A stretch of 64,000 nucleotides of DNA from UBA6055 sp965214085 (GCA_965214085.1 OZ243937.1:2666001-2730000); one strand, 5' to 3'. Positions 25,867 through 34,154 are shown, counted from the first letter of the stretch. Made by a program: numbers and translations. Notes: generated from the letters alone by a model not told the origin.

Positions 25867-26553
25867 ATGACTCCTACTGATAGCGACTGGCGAATCCGCC
25901 GGCATATTTATGAGGCGCTGGCAGCCAGCGGAAGGGCGCCTGACGCGCGCGAAATCGCCCAGCGCTTTGACATCTCGCGGCACGAGGCGCGGGCTGCGCT
26001 GCGGCGGCTGCACGAGGCGCATGCGCTGGTATTGCAGCCCGGCGGCGAGGCGGTACTGATGGCGCATCCCCTGTCAGCAGTCGCAACCGATTACCGCGTG
26101 TTAGTCGATGGCGTCGCCCTTTACGCCAACTGCGCCTGGGATTCGCTGGGCATCCCCGCCATGCTGGCCCGCGACGCGGCGATACAAGCGCGGCACCCGC
26201 TGACCGGGGACATCATGCGTTATGCTGTCGAGGACGGCCGCCTGCGCTATGTAAGCGGCTGCGACCTGCTTGTGCATTTCGCCCATCCTTTTCGTCAGTG
26301 GTATGACGATATTGTAGAAACCTGAGCGGGAATTCTGCTCTTCCGGTCGGAAGCGGAAACCGCCGAATGGCGCCGCATCCAGGGGCGCGAAAGCGGCAGG
26401 ATGCTGCCTTTGGCGCTGGTCTGGGCGCTGGCGCAGCGCTGGTACCATGACCGTATGAGGCCGGCTTACCGCGGCAGCAGCGCCGAGCGCGCCCAAAGCA
26501 TCTTCCGCGCGCTGGGCTTGACAGACGATTTCTGGCTTTTACCATCGGGATGA
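25867..26553 (+). CDS. MerB-like (organomercurial lyase family) selenoprotein, TGA read as selenocysteine
   Basis: I read a 228-aa protein with TGA codon 153 (26323-26325) as selenocysteine. Residues 8-60 form a winged-helix domain, as in MerB. The catalytic part has YANCAWDSLGIPAML, matching MerB Cys96-x-x-Asp99 (here Cys89, Asp92). The TGA lies 64 residues after Cys89, matching MerB Cys159 (63 residues after Cys96), and is followed by AGILLFRSEAETAEW, family-like sequence. After the TGA, 75 codons stay open with about 77% G/C in third positions, ending RALGLTDDFWLLPSG. A hairpin fitting a bacterial SECIS follows the TGA. Without recoding, the product would be a 152-aa fragment. MerB splits carbon-mercury bonds; whether this relative does so is unknown, as no other mer gene is present. 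Confidence 0.82.
26326..26363 (+). promoter_or_regulatory. SECIS-like hairpin directly after the in-frame TGA
   Basis: Starting one base after the TGA, 26326-26329 pairs with 26360-26363, 26333-26337 with 26354-26358 (one G-U), and 26340-26344 with 26349-26353. The apical loop GGTC is at 26345-26348. The loop begins 19 bases after the TGA, and its first two bases are G. This fits the known bacterial SECIS rules (loop 16-37 bases from UGA, G among the first two loop bases). The E. coli fdhF loop also contains GGUC. Confidence 0.78.
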
Positions 26554-26603
26554 ACGACATGATTCGCGACTTATCGACGACAACATGGGAAAAAGGAGCG
26601 CCA

Positions 26604-27332
26604 ATGAGCGGTAGCGGAGAGCTGCCATATCGACGTGTGTTGCTGAAGCTTAGCGGGGAAGCGCTGGCGGGCGCTAGCGGCGCCGGTCTTGATCTGGAAA
26701 AGGCGGCGTATATCGCCGAGCGTGTGCGCGAAGTTTACGAGCTCGGCATGCAAATCGCCATCGTCATCGGCGCCGGCAACTTGTGGCGCGGCGAGCCAGC
26801 GGCCAAGCTGGGCATGGACCGCAGCACCGCCGACCACATGGGCATGATCGCCACGGTGATGAACGGCCTGGCGCTGCAAGACGCTATTGTGCGCCTGGGC
26901 ATCGGCACGCGCGTACAGACGGCGGTGGAGATGAACTCCATTGCCGAGCCCTATATTCGCCTGCGCGCCATCCGCCACATGGAAAAGGGGCGCGTGGTCA
27001 TCCTCACCGGCGGCATCGGCAGCCCCTATTTCACCACCGATTCGGCCGCGGCCTTGCGCGCCAGCGAGATTCACGCCGATGTCATCGTCAAAGCCACCAA
27101 AGTTGACGGCGTCTATTCCGCCGACCCCATGCGCGATCCTGAGGCACGCCGCTACAGCAGACTGGGTTATAAACAGGTGCTCGATCAGGAATTGCGCGTG
27201 ATGGATACTACAGCCTTCACGCTCTGCCAGGAAAACGCCATGCCCATCGTCGTGCTTGACTTCTGGAATCCGCAAGATTTGGTCAAAGCGCTCTCGGGCG
27301 ATGCCTCGGTCGGCACGCTCATCAGCGGCTAA
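26604..27332 (+). CDS. pyrH: UMP kinase
   Basis: The 242-aa protein is an amino-acid-kinase-fold UMP kinase: RRVLLKLSGEALAG at the start, AIVIGAGNLWRG, DHMGMIATVMNGLALQDA, and VKATKVDGVYSADP. It phosphorylates UMP to UDP. ATG 26604 has AAGGAG 7 bases upstream. An upstream in-frame ATG at 26550 overlaps the previous stop but lacks a comparable site. The usual neighbour frr does not follow. Confidence 0.95.
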   Translation: MSGSGELPYRRVLLKLSGEALAGASGAGLDLEKAAYIAERVREVYELGMQIAIVIGAGNLWRGEPAAKLGMDRSTADHMGMIATVMNGLALQDAIVRLGIGTRVQTAVEMNSIAEPYIRLRAIRHMEKGRVVILTGGIGSPYFTTDSAAALRASEIHADVIVKATKVDGVYSADPMRDPEARRYSRLGYKQVLDQELRVMDTTAFTLCQENAMPIVVLDFWNPQDLVKALSGDASVGTLISG

Positions 27333-27441
27333 ATGGGCGCGTTTTATGCACAATTCGGGCGAACCAATGACTCGCCCCTAGCATGATGCCTGTAGGGGTC
27401 AGCCACTGGCTGGCCCGTCGTCGGCTTAGCTTACATTATCG

Positions 27442-27799
27442 GGTAGTGTATCGAAATCGGTTGAAATTAAATTTCACCACAAAGACACAAAGGCACAAAG
27501 CACACAAAGAATATAGCATATCTCGATTAAGTTTCTCGGTGCTCTCGAAGGGCAATCGCATCAATATCCATTATTGACGAATTTATTTTCAAACTAACAA
27601 ATTGTAGGGGCGAGCCTTGGCTCGCCCATGAAATCTGGCAGAAAATCACCTTTACGTTGCTTCCTTTATTGACATATTTTCGGATATATCTCGGAATTCT
27701 TGGCGCCTTAGTGTTGAATTAAATTGATGCGATTGCCCTAGCATTTCTCGGTGTCCTCGATGGTATAGTATCTGTATCAACCGAAAAGGATACATTTCC
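27442..27799. mobile_element. Short non-autonomous element, family B, with 8-bp target duplication
   Basis: The ends GGTAGTGTATCGAAATC and GATACATTTCC are inverted relatives, extending to GTTG/CAAC. The perfect 8-mer CATTATCG flanks it at 27434-27441 and 27800-27807. Inside lie a CACCACAAAGACACAAAGG tract, family A-type ends at about 27548 and 27740, and a GGGCGAGCCTTGGCTCGCCC hairpin. There is no coding potential. It fills most of the gap 27333-27894. Confidence 0.65.
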
Positions 27800-27894
27800 C
27801 ATTATCGGGCGCGTTTTGCAGCCGCGGCCCGAAGCGCTACACTGGTTTAGCAACACATTCAAGCATCTGCTGGCAGAGCGCCTGAGAGACCGGC

Positions 27895-29298
27895 ATGGGC
27901 AAGAAGATCGCCGTCTTTTCCATGACACCGCTATTCCCCGAGTTGGCCTTGGGGGGCGCGCAGAAGCAGCTCAAAAAAGTCGCGCTGCATCTGGGCGAGC
28001 TGGGCCATCAAGTCACCATCCTCTGCACGCAGCGGCGCGACGCCACGACGCCCTTCCAATGGCATGAAAATGTCGACATCCTGCCCGTTCTGCGCTTCAA
28101 ACAGCCCTATCCCGAACCCTATTTCACCCCGCTTTATCATATCGCCAACGCCATGCGCAGGGTCGGCGCCGCCATCGCCGAGGCCGATGTTCACTACAGC
28201 CACGACGGCGGGCTGATATTCCCCTACGTCTATCAAGACACGCCGACTGTGATTTCCCTGCGCAGCATCTTGTTCGCCGAGACCTTGCAAAGCGCATTGC
28301 TTTTCCAGGGCGATGAATGGATTCTGCCGTCTGAGCATACGCGCGCGTCGTATGAGGCGATAGTTGGTCAATTCGCGCCCGCGGTCGGCGAACGCATGCA
28401 TGTCATCCACAACGGATTCGATTGGCGGCATTTCCGCTATACCAAGCCGGCGGAGATTTTTGACGTTATCCCGCCTGAAGTCGCCGATCACCCGGTCTTG
28501 CTCTTCCCTCATCGGCCGGATGCCGCCAAGGGCATCGACGAGCTGATTCAAGTGGCGGCTCTGCTGACGCGCGACTACGGCTGGGATGACCTGCGCGTGT
28601 TGGCGCCGCGTTGGCTGGATGCCGACAGCGAACCTAGCCAGCGCGCCTATTATGCAGGGCTGCGGCGCAACATCAGCGAAGCCGGCTTGGGCGATGCCTT
28701 CGTCTTCCACGACTGGATCAACGACAGGTTGATCGCCGAGTATTACAGCCTGGCGGATGTCACGCTCTGCATCGGCAGTTATGTGGAGACCTTCGGCAAT
28801 ACGCCCTTTGAGTCGCTGGGCTGTGGCACGCCCCCGATTGTGTCGCGGGTGGGACCCTACCGCGACTTGCTGCCGGATGAACACATCGCTCGCGTTGATT
28901 ACGGCGATATTGAAGCGACCGCGGCCCTCGCGCACGAGATACTGAGCGAGCGCCGCCGCACGTCGCCGGTTACGCTGCGCTACCTGCAAGCTGAGTTTTC
29001 GCAAGAAGCCATGGTTAGCGCCTACGCCGAAGTAATCTTGCGCGCCAGTAAAAGACCGCCGCTGCCTTTCCGCCTGCCGCAAATCACGGGCGACAGTCGC
29101 TATCGGCTGGCGCCCTGGTGTTATATCGCGCCGGAGCGGGGCATTTTCCACGACTTCCGCGGCGACTTCCAGGCGGAGGCCGACTTGATCCGCGTGGCGC
29201 AGACGCATCCCGCAGGCTTCAGCGCAGGCTCGGTCGCTGCTGAGCAGCTGCAATTCTGGCTGGACGAGGGCTACGTCACGCCGATCGTCAGCGGCTAG
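27895..29298 (+). CDS. GT4-type glycosyltransferase with an extra C-terminal domain
   Basis: The 467-aa protein is a GT-B fold glycosyltransferase. Its N-lobe starts IAVFSMTPLFPELALGGAQKQ, and the C-lobe shows FPHRPDAAKGIDELI and YVETFGNTPFESLGCGTPPIV, the nucleotide-sugar-binding ExxxxE-type region. It transfers a sugar to an unknown acceptor. The last 75 residues or so, beyond the usual end of the family, look like a small winged-helix/PqqD-like module (LAPWCYIAPERGIF to FWLDEGYVTPI). No other cell-surface genes are adjacent. Confidence 0.8.
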   Translation: MGKKIAVFSMTPLFPELALGGAQKQLKKVALHLGELGHQVTILCTQRRDATTPFQWHENVDILPVLRFKQPYPEPYFTPLYHIANAMRRVGAAIAEADVHYSHDGGLIFPYVYQDTPTVISLRSILFAETLQSALLFQGDEWILPSEHTRASYEAIVGQFAPAVGERMHVIHNGFDWRHFRYTKPAEIFDVIPPEVADHPVLLFPHRPDAAKGIDELIQVAALLTRDYGWDDLRVLAPRWLDADSEPSQRAYYAGLRRNISEAGLGDAFVFHDWINDRLIAEYYSLADVTLCIGSYVETFGNTPFESLGCGTPPIVSRVGPYRDLLPDEHIARVDYGDIEATAALAHEILSERRRTSPVTLRYLQAEFSQEAMVSAYAEVILRASKRPPLPFRLPQITGDSRYRLAPWCYIAPERGIFHDFRGDFQAEADLIRVAQTHPAGFSAGSVAAEQLQFWLDEGYVTPIVSG

Positions 29299-29397
29299 GC
29301 GATCGCAATCAGCGCTGCCAGATTCAGCCGGGTGTCGGCGCCTTCGACCTGCGCCTCGAGCCACAGAATGAGGATGGCGTCGAAAATTGCGCGTGAA

Positions 29398-29456
29398 ATC
29401 TGCTATTGTTTTGTGCCTTTGTGTCTTTGTGTCTTTGTGTCTTTGTGGTGAAAAAA
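29398..29456. repeat. CTTTGTGTCTTTGTGG-type tract
   Basis: A simple tract of repeated TTTGTGTC units ends TTTGTGGTGAAAAAA. It matches, in reverse, the CACCACAAAGACACAAAGG part of the mobile elements and may be a fragment of one. Confidence 0.6.
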
Positions 29457-29503
29457 TCGAAGCGACTATCCGGCGCCTATCAATGCGTACCTGGATTTGA
29501 GCG

Positions 29504-29512
29504 TGTTATACT
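29504..29512 (+). promoter_or_regulatory. Extended -10 promoter of the TPR gene
   Basis: TGTTATACT is an extended -10 box about 34 bases before ATG 29546; no strong -35 is seen. Confidence 0.45.
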
Positions 29513-29545
29513 CAAATGAGAACGATCCGGCGAGGCGGAGCGAAT

Positions 29546-30433
29546 ATGGCGGTAATCACCGAGTTAATTGATGCCGGTCTGAAATTAAAGCAACAGGGCA
29601 ATCTGCGCGGCGCCATCGAGCATTTTCGGCAATTAAAAGCCACCTACCCCGGCAACGCGCGCATCCTCTTTGAGCTGGCGGGCGCCTGGCGCGCTTTCGA
29701 TGTGCCGGAACAAGCGCTGCCGCTTTACCGCGAATTGCTGGCGCTGCCCAAGGGCCAGGGCTTGGCGCCGAAGGATATGCCGCGTCTCTATACGCATTTG
29801 GGCGCGACATTACTGGACTTGGGCGAAAATGACGAAGCCCGCGAAACCATCGAAGCTGGCTTGCGCTTGCACCCCAGCTACCGCCCGTTGCGCGCCTGGC
29901 GCATCCTGGGCTTGCGGCGCAGCGGCGAGCACGAATTGGCGCTGCTGGACGCGCTTGAGCTGATGTTGGAGTCGCTGGCGCCCTCGCGCTGGGACATTTT
30001 CGAGGACGACATCGTCGCGGCCGTCAAGCAGATGCGCGCAGACCAACCGGCCGATGAAGCATCGACGCCGGCGGCAAGGGCTGTCGAATCACCTGCGCCC
30101 AAGGCAGCAGAGAGCGATTCGCGCCAGGCTATGAAAGAAGCGAGCCCAGCCATTGATGCCGAATCTCAGCCCATAGCGGTCACCGGCGAAGCCGAGGCGC
30201 CGGACGAAGTAGAGCTGTCCATAAATGTGGTGAAGCCGGCCGCGAAACCAAAAAAACGCGCCAAACGCGCCAAGCGCCCCAGCCGCAAAAAGACGCCGCA
30301 GTTGGGCAAAAAATCCGTGCGTATCGACATCGTGGAAAGCGGGGCCGAAGGCAGCGCGCCAAAGCAAGCATCCGATTACGAAGAGCCGCCGACGGGGAGC
30401 GGCTCGCTCAAGATCCCGCTCGATCCTGACTAG
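29546..30433 (+). CDS. TPR-repeat protein with basic Lys/Arg-rich tail region
   Basis: The 295-aa protein has about three to four tetratricopeptide-like units in its first 160 residues (for example AIEHFRQLKATYPGNARILFELA and TLLDLGENDEARETIEAGLRLHP). A disordered, Ala/Glu-rich linker follows, then a very basic segment (KPKKRAKRAKRPSRKK) that could bind nucleic acid. No signal peptide is present. GGCGGAG precedes ATG 29546. Its 3' end overlaps the convergent ABC-F gene by 26 bases. Confidence 0.72.
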   Translation: MAVITELIDAGLKLKQQGNLRGAIEHFRQLKATYPGNARILFELAGAWRAFDVPEQALPLYRELLALPKGQGLAPKDMPRLYTHLGATLLDLGENDEARETIEAGLRLHPSYRPLRAWRILGLRRSGEHELALLDALELMLESLAPSRWDIFEDDIVAAVKQMRADQPADEASTPAARAVESPAPKAAESDSRQAMKEASPAIDAESQPIAVTGEAEAPDEVELSINVVKPAAKPKKRAKRAKRPSRKKTPQLGKKSVRIDIVESGAEGSAPKQASDYEEPPTGSGSLKIPLDPD

Positions 30434-32093
30434 GTTCGCCTGTCCCTTCTTCAAGCGCGATACAGCCGTCGCGCAAATGCCAGACTGCCGTCGCGATGCG
30501 TTCGATGAACCAGCGGTCATGCGTCGCCGCCAGAATCGCGCCGGGGAAGTTAAGCAGCGCGCGCTCCAGCGCCTCCAGGCTCAGCAAATCCAAATGATTG
30601 GTTGGCTCATCCAGCAGCAGCAAATTGGCGCGACTGTGAATCAAGCAGGCGATGCCCAGTTTGCGCCGCTGGCCCAGGCTCAGTTCTCCCACGGCTTTGC
30701 CCGCCAAGTGAGCGTCGCGGAATAAACCGCAGCGGTGCAGCAGCGTCAAGAGCTGGTCGGCGCTTGCCTGCCTTATGGCGCTTAAGACATGCACGATGTT
30801 CTGGTCATCGGGGAAGGTCTCTCCCGTTTGGTCGAGGTAGCCAAGCTGCGCGCCCGGCATGACTTTGACTGCGCCACTGGTGGGGGTCAGTTCTCCGTTG
30901 ACCAAACGCAGCAGGGTCGTCTTTCCCGCGCCGTTGGGGGCGACCAGCGCGACGCGCTCGCCTTTGCGCAGCGTTGCGTCGGCGGCGATTATCAGCTGCC
31001 GATCGCCGAAGCGCATCCCGACCGATTGCAGCTGCACCGGCTCCATGCTGGTCAGCGGCAGCGGATCAAAATCGTACGCGATATGCCAAACGTGGCGTGG
31101 ATTATCCAGCCGGCTGGCTTCGAGCGTATCCAGTTGCTGCCGTGCCGAGCGCAGTGTTTTGCTGACGGTGCGCGCCACTTGCTGCCGCGCGGCGAACTTG
31201 ATGCCTTTGTCGTTATCGCTGGGGCGTTTGGCTTTGCGGTGGCCATGCGCCTCTTTTTTCATTTGTATGCGCAGCGCCTTCATGCGATTGACCTGGCTAT
31301 GGTAGGCGTCGACATCCTGCTGATACTGCGCGTCCCGCTGCTTGCGATAGTCGTCGTAGTTGCCGTAGTAGGTGGTGAGCCCGCGCGTCACCGGCGACAA
31401 GTCGAGTATCTTGGTGGCTACGCGATTGATGAAGTGGCGGTCGTGTGTGATCATCAGCAGGGCATGGCGATAGCCTTGCAGGTAATCCTCCAGCCAAGCC
31501 AGCCCGGCGAAGTCCAAATGATTGGTCGGCTCATCCAGGATCAGCAGATCGGGTTCCTGCAGCAGCAGCGCCGCCAAGCCGACCCGCGTTTTCTCGCCGC
31601 CGCTGAGCGACATGACCGACCGCGCCAGGTCGATATGCCCCAAGCCCAGCCCGGCAAAAATCCGCTCGCGCCGCGTCTCCAGCGTATACCCGCCGCGCAA
31701 CTCGAACCGCGTTTGCAGCCCCCCGTACTCCTCCAGCTCCGCAGTGAGATCGCCGCCTTTTGTCAGCCGCTCTTCCAAGGCGGCCAAGCGCCGGCCCAGC
31801 GCGCTCAATTCGCCCATCCCCTCGCTGATATACTCCCCCACGCTTATCGACCGCGCCATCCGCGCCTCCTGCGGCAGGTAACCCAGCACCGAGCCCGGCG
31901 CGACGCGAACTTCGCCCTGCTCGCCGGATTCATGGCCCAGGATCAAACGCGCCAGGGTCGACTTGCCGACGCCATTTTCGCCCACCAGCACGGCGCGATC
32001 GCCGCGGTTCAGGTTCAAAGTAACCGCGTCGAGTATCAGCTTGGCACCGTAATACTTCTGCAGGCCGCTGACGCTCAAGATCTGTGACGACAT
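30408..32093 (-). CDS. ABC-F family ATPase
   Basis: The 561-aa protein has two ABC ATPase domains and no membrane segment, the ABC-F layout. Domain 1 has Walker A GENGVGKST, signature LSGGEKTR and LLILDEPTNHLD. Domain 2 has PNGAGKTT, a degenerate signature (LSLGQRRK) and LLLLDEPTNHLDL. The inter-domain linker is long, charged and coiled-coil-like (about residues 235-300), as needed to reach the ribosomal peptidyl-transferase centre. ABC-F proteins rescue stalled or antibiotic-bound ribosomes; which subgroup this is remains open. Confidence 0.9.
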   Translation of the reverse strand: MSSQILSVSGLQKYYGAKLILDAVTLNLNRGDRAVLVGENGVGKSTLARLILGHESGEQGEVRVAPGSVLGYLPQEARMARSISVGEYISEGMGELSALGRRLAALEERLTKGGDLTAELEEYGGLQTRFELRGGYTLETRRERIFAGLGLGHIDLARSVMSLSGGEKTRVGLAALLLQEPDLLILDEPTNHLDFAGLAWLEDYLQGYRHALLMITHDRHFINRVATKILDLSPVTRGLTTYYGNYDDYRKQRDAQYQQDVDAYHSQVNRMKALRIQMKKEAHGHRKAKRPSDNDKGIKFAARQQVARTVSKTLRSARQQLDTLEASRLDNPRHVWHIAYDFDPLPLTSMEPVQLQSVGMRFGDRQLIIAADATLRKGERVALVAPNGAGKTTLLRLVNGELTPTSGAVKVMPGAQLGYLDQTGETFPDDQNIVHVLSAIRQASADQLLTLLHRCGLFRDAHLAGKAVGELSLGQRRKLGIACLIHSRANLLLLDEPTNHLDLLSLEALERALLNFPGAILAATHDRWFIERIATAVWHLRDGCIALEEGTGEPSQDRAGS

Positions 32094-32152
32094 TTGCGCT
32101 CCAATAGTTTGCGGCTGGGGGCATCATTCTGCTTGCCAACCCGCCGGCATTC

Positions 32153-32434
32153 CAGGGCAATCGCATCAAAACTGGCATCCGCTGCGACAAGCAAATTAAA
32201 ATGAAATTTAACCACAGAGGACACAGAGTGCACAGAGACAAGCCATTGATCGGAGATTTACTGACATTTTGGCGCAAAATTTTTGGCGGGAAGGAAGTTA
32301 ATCGACAATGTGGCGGCAAGCCTTCTCAATTCAATCGGTGGATATAGGGGAAAGTCGCCAAAAGAATCTTATATTGTGCCCTCTGTGTTCTCTGTGTTCT
32401 CTGTGTTGGAAATTAATTTGATGCGATTGCTCTG
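32153..32434. mobile_element. Family A element with near-perfect 10-bp target duplication
   Basis: This 282-bp copy has ends CAGGGCAATCGCATCAAAA and TTTGATGCGATTGCTCTG. Flanking 10-mers GCCGGCATTC (32143-32152) and GCAGGCATTC (32435-32444) match at 9 of 10 positions. Inside are AACCACAGAGGACACAGAG and its complement near the other end. No gene fits inside. Confidence 0.8.
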
Positions 32435-32515
32435 GCAGGCATTCAACCTACAGTTCAGTTGGCGCTTACCTTAGACTATAATGGCGGCCTGGCATAGCAA
32501 CCAGCGAGGCGGAAC

Positions 32516-32701
32516 ATGCCGGCCATTCTGGCTCACGGCGCTTTGGGACCTTTTGACGAAATCATCTTCATCGGCATCGCCGTGATTTTTCTGGGCATGA
32601 TGGGCCTCAGCTGGCTGCGCAGTCAAGCGCTGGAAGACGATGAGTTTGAAAGCGGCGAGCCGGCAACCGCGACCGATGCCGACCATTTTGAACTGGAATA
32701 G
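32516..32701 (+). CDS. Small single-pass membrane protein, 61 aa
   Basis: The protein has one hydrophobic segment (EIIFIGIAVIFLGMMGLSW, about residues 15-33) and an acidic C-terminal tail. GAGGCGGAAC lies directly before ATG 32516. It heads a compact four-gene run (membrane protein, VOC protein, unknown 97-aa protein, dtd) with gaps of 7-23 bases. Function unknown. Confidence 0.6.
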   Translation: MPAILAHGALGPFDEIIFIGIAVIFLGMMGLSWLRSQALEDDEFESGEPATATDADHFELE

Positions 32702-32710
32702 GAGCAATTA

Positions 32711-33100
32711 ATGAGACTGGAACATATCGCCTTTAACGTAGCGGATTCGGCGGCTGTGGCGGCCTGGTATGCCGAGAATCTTGACATGCGCATCGTGCGG
32801 GCCTTTGACGAAGCGCCTTATATTCATTTCTTGGCGGATAGCGCCGGCAAGAGCCTGATCGAGATTTACAGCAACCCCCTGGGCGAAGTCATCGCTTATA
32901 GCGATCATCATGCTGTGACCTTTCACCTGGCTTTCGCCGTGGCGGACATGGACGCGGCTCGTGAGCGCCTGACAGCCGCGGGAGCGACGCTGGACGGCGA
33001 CATCGACAACCGCGCCAATGGCGACCGGCTGGCTTTCCTGCGCGATCCCTGGGGCACGGCCATCCAATTGGTGCAGCGCGTCCAGCCGATGATCGACTGA
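32711..33100 (+). CDS. VOC (glyoxalase/dioxygenase-fold) family protein
   Basis: The 129-aa protein is one VOC module pair: MRLEHIAFNVADSAAVAAWY, a middle strand HFLADSAGKSLIEIY, HHAVTFHLAFAVADMDAARE, and LAFLRDPWGTAIQLVQR. Conserved His and Glu residues at the ends of these strands could bind a metal. Activity (lyase, dioxygenase, resistance or binding) cannot be resolved. Confidence 0.85.
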   Translation: MRLEHIAFNVADSAAVAAWYAENLDMRIVRAFDEAPYIHFLADSAGKSLIEIYSNPLGEVIAYSDHHAVTFHLAFAVADMDAARERLTAAGATLDGDIDNRANGDRLAFLRDPWGTAIQLVQRVQPMID

Positions 33101-33107
33101 CGGCGGC

Positions 33108-33401
33108 ATGAGCCTGAAGATCAACTTCGACCTGCGCGCGCAAGGCGAGGAATTGCCCGACGCCTTCCTCGATCCCTACGAATTGGAGCTGATGTTTGAT
33201 AATACACGCCGGTCGCTGGGCGCTGCCTTGGAGCGCAAATTCAGCGATGTGGTCTGCGCCGAGCATGCCCAAGCGCCCAGCTTTACCATCAGCGGCGTCT
33301 ACAATAACGAAAGCGAAGAGATGGACATCCGCTACCACGTGGATACCTGCTGCCAATACTTTCTGCTGCGCGTCATGCAGATCCTCAACCAGCGCGCTTA
33401 A
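33108..33401 (+). CDS. Conserved-looking hypothetical protein, 97 aa
   Basis: I do not recognise the family. The protein is mixed alpha/beta with a vicinal Cys-Cys near residue 83 (HVDTCCQYFLLRVM), which could bind metal or be redox active. It begins 8 bases after the VOC gene and precedes dtd by 23 bases. Codon use matches the neighbours. Confidence 0.55.
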   Translation: MSLKINFDLRAQGEELPDAFLDPYELELMFDNTRRSLGAALERKFSDVVCAEHAQAPSFTISGVYNNESEEMDIRYHVDTCCQYFLLRVMQILNQRA

Positions 33402-33424
33402 AGCAGGCGGAAGAGAGAGCTTCC

Positions 33425-33874
33425 ATGAGAGTTTTGCTGCAGCGAGTGAGCGGGGGAAAAGTCACGGTTGACGGAACGGTCACGGGCGAAATCGCCGCGG
33501 GCTTCGTCGCCCTGGTCGGCGTCACCCATTCCGACAGCGCTGCCGACGCTGAGAAACTGGCGCGGAAGACGGCCAATCTGCGCGTCTTCAGCGATGCGGC
33601 AGGCAAGATGAATTTGTCGCTGCTGGATATCGACGGCGGCGCGCTGGTCGTCTCCCAATTTACGCTTTACGCCGATGCTCGCAAAGGCCGGCGTCCCAGT
33701 TATATCAACGCCGCTCAGCCGGAAATCGCCGAGCCGCTGGTGCAAGTCTTCGCTGATTGCCTGTCGCAGGCGGGCGTAAAACAAGTAGAACAGGGTGTCT
33801 TCGGCGCAATGATGCAGGTGCAAATCCACAACGACGGCCCCGTGACCATCATGCTGGACAGCGACCTGCTTTAG
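33425..33874 (+). CDS. dtd: D-aminoacyl-tRNA deacylase
   Basis: The 149-aa protein is full-length Dtd: MRVLLQRVSGGKVTVDG at the start, the conserved VVSQFTLYADARKGRRPSY motif (active-site Gln/Thr region), and the C-terminal GVFGAMMQVQIHNDGPVTI motif (Gly-cisPro-like site). It removes D-amino acids (and glycine) from mischarged tRNA. It is the last gene in a four-gene run. Confidence 0.95.
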   Translation: MRVLLQRVSGGKVTVDGTVTGEIAAGFVALVGVTHSDSAADAEKLARKTANLRVFSDAAGKMNLSLLDIDGGALVVSQFTLYADARKGRRPSYINAAQPEIAEPLVQVFADCLSQAGVKQVEQGVFGAMMQVQIHNDGPVTIMLDSDLL

Positions 33875-33878
33875 TCGC

Positions 33879-34130
33879 CAGGGCAATCGCATCAAGCTGA
33901 TTTCACCACAAAGACACAAAGACACAAAGGGCACAAAGCGTTAGTTTGAATTGACGATTCACTCTTGTATCATGCAAGAAGTAGCCTTTGACTTATCGCT
34001 GAACAATGCTTAAGGGAATTAACAAGACTGCGTCTTTATGATAATGAGCTTTTCCTCTGTGCCTCTGTGCTTCTGTGGCAAAAAGTCTTTGTGCCCTTTG
34101 TGTTCTTTGTGGTAAATTTAAATTGATCTA
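33879..34130. mobile_element. Family A element fragment (left end intact)
   Basis: The left end CAGGGCAATCGCATCAAGC starts 5 bases after the dtd stop, followed by CACCACAAAGACACAAAGA. A complementary TTTGTGTTCTTTGTGGTAAA tract is at about 34095-34115. The right terminal repeat is missing or strongly decayed near 34128. No gene is visible in 33875-34217. Confidence 0.55.
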
Positions 34131-34154
34131 TGTGGCTACACTTCGGCGCGAAAT

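Noticed and set aside
25867..26325. Reading the MerB-like gene as a simple 152-aa protein or as a pseudogene with a nonsense mutation
   Set aside because: The frame stays open and codon-biased for 75 codons beyond the TGA, the TGA sits at a catalytic position, and a SECIS-like hairpin follows. A random nonsense mutation would rarely meet all three. Sequencing error remains possible but less likely.
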